This document shows, piece by piece, positions 59,306 through 64,000 of a DNA stretch of 64,000 nucleotides (within the stretch, counting starts at the first letter, position 1; every line of letters begins with the position of its first letter). Source of the DNA: Cupriavidus pampae (GTDB lineage Bacteria > Pseudomonadota > Gammaproteobacteria > Burkholderiales > Burkholderiaceae); the NCBI RefSeq assembly GCF_914271485.1, contig NZ_CAJZAG010000009.1, positions 331,305-395,304 of the forward strand, written 5' to 3'. A program made the translations under genes and the position numbers. The notes beneath the pieces are model-generated. The model saw nothing but the letters and a program-made list of their open reading frames with translations, was not told the origin of the DNA and made no database searches.

Positions 59306-60304
59306 TCAGTACGCGCCAAGCCGCGCCTGCAGGCGCGCCGGATCGGTCCCAAGCGACGGGTCCGCGGCCAGCAGCAATAACAACAGGACGCGTGCCTTGT
59401 ACGGATTCAGGTCCAGCGCCGAGGCAAACCCGCCCGGAGCCGCGCGCGCCGGTGCCGGCAACGCCACATGACCCGCCCCCGTGCGCGAACTGCGCACGAC
59501 GGCCACACCCTGCCGCGCGGCGTCCGCCAGCGCCGCGCCAAGACCTTCGTGCACCGAGCCGTTGCCGGCCGCGGCCACCACGATGCCGCGCACGCCGGCC
59601 GCGACCAGCGCATCGACCATGACGCGGCCCGGTTCCGCATAACTCGCCACGATTTCCACGAGCGGCCACGCTGACGGCAGCGGCAGGATTGCTACCCGGG
59701 GCAGCGGCGCGCGCGCGAAGCGCACGTAATCATCCTGCACAAAGCCCAGCGGGCCGCCCGACGCGGAGACGAACGCATCCACCGCGGAGGTATGAGTCTT
59801 GGCCACGTCGCGTGCCGCATGGATCTGCTGATTGATTACGACGAGCACGCCCTTGCCGCGGGCATCGGCATGGGCTGCGACGCGCACGGCATCGAGCAGA
59901 TTGAGCGGTCCGTCGGCCGAGAGCGAGGTGGACGGCCGCATCGCCGCGGTCAGTACCACCGGAATCGGACACGGCTGCGTCAGATGGAGGAACATCGCCG
60001 TCTCTTCCAGCGTGTCCGTACCGTGCGTGATGACGATGCCGGCGACATCGGGCTGCGCCGACCAGTGCGCGATGCGCGCGGCCAGCGCGGACCACAGCGC
60101 AAAGCTCATGTCCTTGCTATCGACCTGCGCCACCTGCTCCGCTTCCACGCGCGCGACGCGCTGCAGCGGTGGCACGGCCTGCAGCAACGCACCAACCGGC
60201 ACGGTGGCCGCCTGATACTGCGCGCTGCTGCCGGGGTTGCCCGAGGCGCCCGCGATGGTGCCGCCGGTAGCGAGAACGATGATGCGGGGAAGCGAATCGG
60301 ACAT
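59306..60304 (-). CDS. L-asparaginase
   Basis: Hydrolyses asparagine to aspartate and ammonia. The 332 residues begin MSDSLPRIIVLATGGTIAGA, in which T16 is the first catalytic Thr; HGTDTLEETA near residue 90 supplies the second Thr and the Asp. There is no signal peptide, so it is probably cytoplasmic. Glutaminase activity cannot be excluded. Confidence 0.93.
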   Translation of the reverse strand: MSDSLPRIIVLATGGTIAGASGNPGSSAQYQAATVPVGALLQAVPPLQRVARVEAEQVAQVDSKDMSFALWSALAARIAHWSAQPDVAGIVITHGTDTLEETAMFLHLTQPCPIPVVLTAAMRPSTSLSADGPLNLLDAVRVAAHADARGKGVLVVINQQIHAARDVAKTHTSAVDAFVSASGGPLGFVQDDYVRFARAPLPRVAILPLPSAWPLVEIVASYAEPGRVMVDALVAAGVRGIVVAAAGNGSVHEGLGAALADAARQGVAVVRSSRTGAGHVALPAPARAAPGGFASALDLNPYKARVLLLLLLAADPSLGTDPARLQARLGAY

Positions 60305-60402
60305 GAGTTCGTGATGGGGAGTGGCCACTCAGGCCGCCGATTGTAGCGGGTGCGAGAACCCAACACCGCCGGCGTCATGTCGGCAGCCGGAGAAGATTGT
60401 GC

Positions 60403-60430
60403 TTGCACTTCACTCGATACTGTATAAAAT
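60403..60430 (+). promoter_or_regulatory. lexA: lexA promoter
   Basis: TTGCAC (60403-60408), 16 bp, TAAAAT (60425-60430). The -10 box lies inside the first LexA box. Confidence 0.65.
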
Positions 60431-60437
60431 CACAGCA
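60418..60437. promoter_or_regulatory. LexA box 1
   Basis: TACTGTATAAAATCACAGCA, with the CTGT-N8-ACAG core of the SOS box. Confidence 0.92.
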
Positions 60438-60457
60438 TACTGTTCATACATACAGTG
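60438..60457. promoter_or_regulatory. LexA box 2
   Basis: TACTGTTCATACATACAGTG, a second CTGT-N8-ACAG core directly after the first, with centres 20 bp apart (about two helical turns), as in cooperative autoregulation. Confidence 0.92.
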
Positions 60458-60538
60458 CCCCACGCACCGAGCACCGCGCACCGATAACACCAACAAGAAG
60501 AACATCAAGAACATCGCTGAAAGGACTAGGCACTCGAC

Positions 60539-61195
60539 ATGGCAACCCTGACACCGCGGCAGCAGCAGATCTTCGACCTGATCCGCAATACGATCCGAAG
60601 CACCGGCTTTCCGCCGACGCGCGCGGAAATTGCGGCGGAGTTCGGCTTCTCCTCGCCTAACGCGGCCGAAGAGCATCTGCGCGCGCTGGCCCGCAAGGGC
60701 GCCATCGAGCTGACGCCCGGCGCATCGCGCGGCATTCGCCTCAAGGTTGCGCGCAGTGATTCCGAGATGGGCGATCAGTTCTCGCTGCCGATGTCGGGCG
60801 TGCTGCAACTGACCTTGCCGCTCGTGGGCCGCGTGGCTGCCGGCAGTCCGATTCTGGCGGCGGAACATATCGATCGCCAGTACCAGGTGGATGCATCGGT
60901 ATTCGACGATCGCCCCGACTACCTGCTGCGGGTGCGTGGCCTGAGCATGCGCGATGCCGGCATCCTCGATGGGGATCTGCTTGCGGTAAAGCGCGCGAGC
61001 GAAGCGGCCAACGGCAAGATCGTCGTGGCGCGATTAGGGGAAGACGTCACCGTGAAGCGCCTGCAGCGCCGCGGCGGCACCATCGAGTTGGTAGCAGAAA
61101 ATCCTGATTATCCGAACATCGTGGTCGAGTCCGGCCGCGACGAGTTTTCTCTGGAGGGCATTGCCGTGGGATTGATCCGATCATCCGGCTTCTGA
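60539..61195 (+). CDS. lexA: SOS repressor LexA
   Basis: Represses the SOS regulon and cleaves itself when RecA is activated. The 218 residues have the N-terminal wHTH (residues about 1-70), the cleavage site A101-G102 in RVAAGSP, and the Ser-Lys dyad S136 (GLSM) and K173 (TVKRL), spaced as in E. coli. Two LexA boxes precede it. Confidence 0.98.
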   Translation: MATLTPRQQQIFDLIRNTIRSTGFPPTRAEIAAEFGFSSPNAAEEHLRALARKGAIELTPGASRGIRLKVARSDSEMGDQFSLPMSGVLQLTLPLVGRVAAGSPILAAEHIDRQYQVDASVFDDRPDYLLRVRGLSMRDAGILDGDLLAVKRASEAANGKIVVARLGEDVTVKRLQRRGGTIELVAENPDYPNIVVESGRDEFSLEGIAVGLIRSSGF

Positions 61196-61361
61196 CCTCC
61201 GTCATCAGCGCCAGTCGCGTCATCAGAGCGTCAGGCGTTCTGTAGCGTCGCACGATCGGTCGTTTGCGTCGCTAGTTTGCATCGCTGTTTTGCCTCTGTC
61301 GCCCCGTTCTCACGAACGATGGGTGCGGACCCTTGCTGTCTCAAAATCACGAGGTGTAGCC

Positions 61362-61535
61362 ATGCCGCAAATCAATACCATCGCAGCCCGTCGTCCGGTC
61401 AAGCCGGTGCCGTTCCGGCAAACCAAGGGCGTGCGCGTCTACCAGGGCGCGCAGCGTCGAACGATGGTCGGCAGCATGGCGGCAATCTGCCGGATGCTCG
61501 AGCTCGACGACCTGCCGGCCAAGCTGGCAGCGTGA
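61362..61535 (+). CDS. Small basic protein downstream of lexA
   Basis: A 57-residue protein of unknown function (MPQINTIAARRPVKPVPFRQ...), with a Lys/Arg-rich first half and MAAICRMLELDDLPAKLAA at the end. GAGGTG is a plausible ribosome site. The composition is coding-like and the gene may be cotranscribed with lexA. An in-frame extension to 61290 is less likely. Confidence 0.55.
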   Translation: MPQINTIAARRPVKPVPFRQTKGVRVYQGAQRRTMVGSMAAICRMLELDDLPAKLAA

Positions 61536-61630
61536 AAGCGCCAATTAGCCGGTCAAGCGTGCGCTGCACTGCACAATTTTGTTGTAATAAATGCAGTTGC
61601 AGTCTCACAACGTGTAATTTAAGAAACCGT

Positions 61631-61659
61631 TTGAGCCGGTGTCGGGTGTGATTTAATTC
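61631..61659 (+). promoter_or_regulatory. Candidate promoter in the lexA-downstream gap
   Basis: TTGAGC, 17 bp, TAATTC. It precedes a stretch that ends in an intrinsic terminator. Confidence 0.4.
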
Positions 61660-61665
61660 TGTATT

Positions 61666-61783
61666 GTGTGTCGTTAATGTGATGTTTGGTCCATGTGTGA
61701 CCTAGTACATTTGGGCGCGCACATTCTCCGCGCGCCTGCGCAGAACCGGACCTTGACGACCCCGCCGAGTGCCGGTTTTTTTT
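61666..61783 (+). ncRNA. Candidate small RNA of about 118 nt
   Basis: It runs from the predicted start to the terminator at 61744-61783 (AACCGG and CCGGTT around a 22-nt loop, then eight T). A GCGCGC hairpin near 61720 precedes the terminator. No open frame fits the stretch. It could also be the 3' end of the lexA-small gene transcript. Confidence 0.35.
61744..61783 (+). terminator. Rho-independent terminator downstream of the small lexA-linked gene
   Basis: AACCGG (61744-61749) pairs with CCGGTT (61772-61777) and is followed by eight T. It separates lexA from the convergent oxygenase gene. Confidence 0.7.
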
Positions 61784-61815
61784 CGTCCGCTTCGTTTGAA
61801 TTTTCGTTCAATGAC

Positions 61816-62550
61816 TCAGGTCATGCCGGTCATGTTGCCCTGCAGCCGGTCGCGTATCTTGCGCGAGAAGCGCAGCGCCTTGCTCAGGCCCATCGAGAAG
61901 CCAGGGTCGTAGTAGTGAATCAGCAGCGAGCGCCGCTGGCCCTCCTCCACGTGGAGGTTCGCGTGTTTGAGCGCGAATCCATTGAATACGTAGACACTGC
62001 CAGGCTCGACGTTCACGCGCGCGCAGTTGCCGCGCTGCAGGTCCCGCACGGTCAACCGCTTGCGGAACTCGAATGGCAGATTGCGGTGGATGCCGTGCCT
62101 GATCTTGCAGATCACGTTACCGATCGTCGAGATGCGGCGGCGCACGTCGTTGTTGTAGACGACCAGGTCCCCATTGAAGAACGCCTCGGAGTCGGCCAAC
62201 TGCAGCGGGACCAGCATCGTGAGCAGATGCGAATCGAAATGCCGGCAGTGCGCGTTGTCTCCGTTGGCCTGGCTTACGCAACGCAGGACATGATGCGGCC
62301 GCTCCTCGAGTGGCACCTGACTCATCTTGCGCGCGAAGCGTTGCGTGGTCGTGCACACAAGCGATTCCAGCTGCCGAAAGGTGTCGACCTGCCGCAGCAT
62401 CTCCCCGACCGCACGTGGCTCCACACGGATTGGCGTCGGTCCGAACGAGGCGTCGATCGCGGCATTGATCTCTGCCAGCAGGCTGGACGGAATGACTTCG
62501 CGAAACGTCGTCAGCGCAGCGTACTCCTCATATCCCATGGGTGCGTTCAC
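61816..62550 (-). CDS. 2-oxoglutarate-Fe(II) oxygenase superfamily protein
   Basis: A 244-residue protein. The HXD of CRHFDSHLL (iron), the distal His in LKHANLHVEEG, and the Arg of QRRSLLIHYYD (2-oxoglutarate) are in the right order for the double-stranded beta-helix fold. Substrate unknown. The GTG start at 62550 has AAGGGGGG upstream; an ATG at 62538 is possible. It is the first gene of the less GC-rich accessory end. Confidence 0.8.
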   Translation of the reverse strand: MNAPMGYEEYAALTTFREVIPSSLLAEINAAIDASFGPTPIRVEPRAVGEMLRQVDTFRQLESLVCTTTQRFARKMSQVPLEERPHHVLRCVSQANGDNAHCRHFDSHLLTMLVPLQLADSEAFFNGDLVVYNNDVRRRISTIGNVICKIRHGIHRNLPFEFRKRLTVRDLQRGNCARVNVEPGSVYVFNGFALKHANLHVEEGQRRSLLIHYYDPGFSMGLSKALRFSRKIRDRLQGNMTGMT

Positions 62551-62843
62551 TGTAGTCCCCCCTTCTTCTTTTTGTGAAACCGGCCAGATGCTCGTATTAC
62601 AAAAATGAAATCTACGAAAATCCAGATAGTCCGGGGGGCTTTCAAGGTAACGCTACGTGCGCTGCCGCACGTTGGTCCGAAACTTCCATGACGCCGAGGC
62701 ATTGATGGCCTCGCGGCAGTCCCTATGCGTGTGAAAAGTCGCCTTCTCTATCGCATAAAAACTGTTTGAAATTAGCCCCTTTGGGGCTAACATCCGTCTC
62801 AGAGGTAGCGCGTCGCGCAGCCCACGCCCGAAAGGATGAGCGA
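62551..62843. other. Intergenic region with an 8-bp hairpin
   Basis: About 290 bp with no supported gene. TTAGCCCC and GGGGCTAA (62772-62790) form a perfect stem with a TTT loop, in front of the small membrane-protein gene. GC content is visibly lower than in the core genes. Confidence 0.5.
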
Positions 62844-63023
62844 ATGGAAAAGACCTTGGACATCGTCAAGACAGAAGCCGACATTTCGAAGTTGATGGCT
62901 GAGACCATGAAGCTGCACGCCGAGACCGCCAAGATGAATCGCGAACGGTTCTGGATGCCGTTTGTGTACGCGACTGGCCTGCTAGCGGCAGGCGTCGGGT
63001 TCGCAAAGATCTTCCTCCCCTGA
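62844..63023 (+). CDS. Small membrane protein, phage-type
   Basis: A 59-residue protein. A charged amphipathic helix (EADISKLMAETMKLHAETAKMN) precedes one transmembrane segment (FVYATGLLAAGVGFAKIFL). AAAGGA lies 8 bp before the ATG. Similar small proteins occur in prophage regions; function unknown. Confidence 0.6.
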   Translation: MEKTLDIVKTEADISKLMAETMKLHAETAKMNRERFWMPFVYATGLLAAGVGFAKIFLP

Positions 63024-63032
63024 TATTCCAAG

Positions 63033-63053
63033 GCCCGCCAAAAGGCGGGTTTT
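63033..63053 (+). terminator. Rho-independent terminator between the two small genes
   Basis: CCCGCC and GGCGGG pair around AAAA, with TTTTCT after. The next ATG follows at 63056. Confidence 0.75.
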
Positions 63054-63055
63054 CT

Positions 63056-63340
63056 ATGCGCTACTCGCCCCCAAGACCGACCGACCTTCAAACCCTCAAG
63101 AACGATCTTCAGCGAACCGGCGACGAGATGGCCAATTTATTCGGCGTCGCCGGTGGACAGCAATGGCGCAAGTACACGGGCGGCGCCCAGCCGCGCGAGA
63201 TGGCCCCACAGATGCTGTTTTTTGGCGCAGCCCGGCTAGCGTTATCTGAAGACGAGCTTGAGCGCGTACTCGCGCGCATGCGCTCAATGGGTGCGGAGAT
63301 CGATTTATCTGCCGACGCTGCATCAAGCGACCAAGACTGA
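63056..63340 (+). CDS. Small helix-turn-helix protein, phage-type
   Basis: A 94-residue protein. LKNDLQRTGDEMANLFGVAG looks like a helix-turn-helix (Cro/XRE-like), and the rest is helical (LSEDELERVLARMRSMGAEI). It directly follows a terminator, so expression needs read-through or a promoter within the upstream gene. It could be a regulator of a phage remnant; the operator is unknown. Confidence 0.55.
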   Translation: MRYSPPRPTDLQTLKNDLQRTGDEMANLFGVAGGQQWRKYTGGAQPREMAPQMLFFGAARLALSEDELERVLARMRSMGAEIDLSADAASSDQD

Positions 63341-63350
63341 CGACCGACGC

Positions 63351-63752
63351 TCAAGCCGCCGAGGACTTCACCGGCATACGGAGTTCGCTCAAGCCCCGTC
63401 TCACATATCCCAGGCAGTCATTCGCATCTGATCTCACCACGTGGTCCTCTAGTCGATAGTCGGCCAGATCGCGTAGTTCGCGTGCCAGACCTAGCTTGGT
63501 GCCCGCTCGGCGCGATTTTGCCTGCAGCCTTTCGTCGGCCACCGTTGGGTTGCACAGCTGATGGATGATTCGCTTATGCACGCCTACAGGCCTTGTTGGC
63601 ACTAATCCCTCAGATGGCAACTGGTCGTGAAACGCCTTGGCTTCATGGAACAGCGCGTAGTAGGCACGGCTAATCTTCGCCCTGCAGGATTCCTCGCAGA
63701 CATCAGGCATTCGTTGAGCATGCGCCCAGATTGCGTCGACATTACTCGGCAT
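63351..63752 (-). CDS. HEPN-like protein
   Basis: A 133-residue all-helical protein. CRAKISRAYYALFHEAKAFHD is a typical HEPN first-helix pair, and LRDLADYRLEDHV resembles the conserved C-terminal R...H helix, though with a short R-x3-H spacing rather than R-x4-6-H. HEPN proteins are often toxins or RNases paired with an antitoxin. The start at 63752 overlaps the upstream short gene by 11 bp. The activity is inferred only. Confidence 0.6.
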   Translation of the reverse strand: MPSNVDAIWAHAQRMPDVCEESCRAKISRAYYALFHEAKAFHDQLPSEGLVPTRPVGVHKRIIHQLCNPTVADERLQAKSRRAGTKLGLARELRDLADYRLEDHVVRSDANDCLGYVRRGLSELRMPVKSSAA

Positions 63753-63882
63753 CCGTATCCTCCGATTTAAAAGACAGCACGAGGGACATAGGGATCTTGA
63801 GTTGCGAGGCAGCCAACCGATCGGCATAGTCGCAGGTCATTTCGAAAGCCTCTCCAGCGGAGACGTCTACAACGATGTGCAT
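63742..63882 (-). CDS. Short partner gene overlapping the HEPN-like gene, possibly truncated
   Basis: A frame encoding MHIVVDVSAGEAFEMTCDYA and about 26 more residues (46 in all from the ATG at 63882). An extended start at 63948 would run through the 21-bp repeats, encoding PVTIPKRPVTFG-like copies, and is less likely. It overlaps the HEPN-like gene by 11 bp, so the two are translationally coupled. Its 5' part is cut by the repeat-bearing element. I do not recognise the family; it is not a nucleotidyltransferase as far as can be seen. Confidence 0.4.
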   Translation of the reverse strand: MHIVVDVSAGEAFEMTCDYADRLAASQLKIPMSLVLSFKSEDTDAE

Positions 63883-63889
63883 CCCGAAA

Positions 63890-63997
63890 TGCGTATTTCG
63901 GCCGAACGTGACCGGCCGTTTCGGGATCGTGACCGGTGATTTCGGCAACGTGACCGAGCGAACCGGAAGGCAGGATTGGCGTTGCGCATGACATCAA
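63890..63997. mobile_element. Probable end of an IS21-family insertion sequence (continues past window)
   Basis: From TGCGTATTTCGGCC onward the DNA consists of 21-bp direct repeats with CGTGACCG cores, the layout of IS21-family ends where transposase IstA binds. The 5'-TG end fits the family rule. No istA or istB is in the window; they should follow. Confidence 0.45.
63907..63956. repeat. Three CGTGACCG direct repeats with 21-bp period
   Basis: CGTGACCG at 63907, 63928 and 63949, each preceded by a TTTCGG-like tract. The spacing of 21 bp is two helical turns. Confidence 0.85.
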
Positions 63998-64000
63998 CCA

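Overview
The window looks like core chromosome of a high-GC betaproteobacterium of the Burkholderiaceae, most probably Cupriavidus or a close Ralstonia relative. The reasons are codon usage, a 3-hydroxybutyrate-oligomer hydrolase, a monomeric NADP isocitrate dehydrogenase beside a glyoxylate shunt, a PriB-type rpsF-priB-rpsR-rplI operon, and the combination of ssu and cys genes. The genus is inferred from gene content, not from a search. About 60 genes are supported, mostly on the minus strand in tight operons. No rRNA, tRNA or CRISPR array was seen.

Layout. 1-5.1 kb: a partial soluble gamma-glutamyltransferase with a perfect 18-bp palindrome at its promoter, then a GntR regulator overlapping radA, then alr. 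5.5-6.9 kb: lplT. 6.9-10.3 kb: an overlapping run tsaB, rimI, uracil-DNA glycosylase, DUF1853. 10.4-17.5 kb: acyl-CoA-binding protein, an SRPBCC protein, aceB with a haloacid-dehalogenase-type gene and a divergent LysR regulator, a universal stress protein with an FNR-like site, aceA, and a gamma-glutamylcyclotransferase-like gene. 17.5-19.6 kb: a LytS/LytR-type two-component pair. 19.7-29.8 kb: a one-direction sulfur locus, read in the order sbp, ssuD, ssuC, ssuB, ssuF, a degenerate EAL protein, an alpha/beta hydrolase, cysT, cysW, cysA, cysB; ssuA and ssuE are absent. 30.2-35.3 kb: two tandem paralogous lipoproteins of unrecognised family behind a lipoprotein gamma-glutamyltransferase. 35.8-43.1 kb: icd, clpB with a sigma-32 promoter, and the oligomer hydrolase. 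43.2-49.8 kb: moeA-moaD-moaE-crcB and alaA-hom-thrC.

49.9-61.2 kb: an Mth938-type gene, bcp, a structured RNA or leader candidate with its own terminator, a PIN-PhoH protein, an exported protein, an NlpC/P60 lipoprotein, pit with its DUF47 partner, dnaB, the ribosomal operon, an asparaginase, and lexA with two adjacent LexA boxes. 61.3-64.0 kb is accessory: a small gene and possible small RNA after lexA, a 2OG-Fe(II) oxygenase, two phage-type small genes, a HEPN-like gene with a short overlapping partner, and at the very end 21-bp direct repeats that look like an IS21-family terminus.

Themes. Glyoxylate-shunt and branch-point enzymes (aceB, aceA, icd) lie within 27 kb, each with its own signals. 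Sulfur uptake, desulfonation and the regulator form one block. Gamma-glutamyl chemistry recurs (two transferases and one cyclotransferase-like gene). The least explained items are the tandem lipoprotein family, the dead EAL domain in the sulfur locus, and the bcp-phoH RNA candidate.
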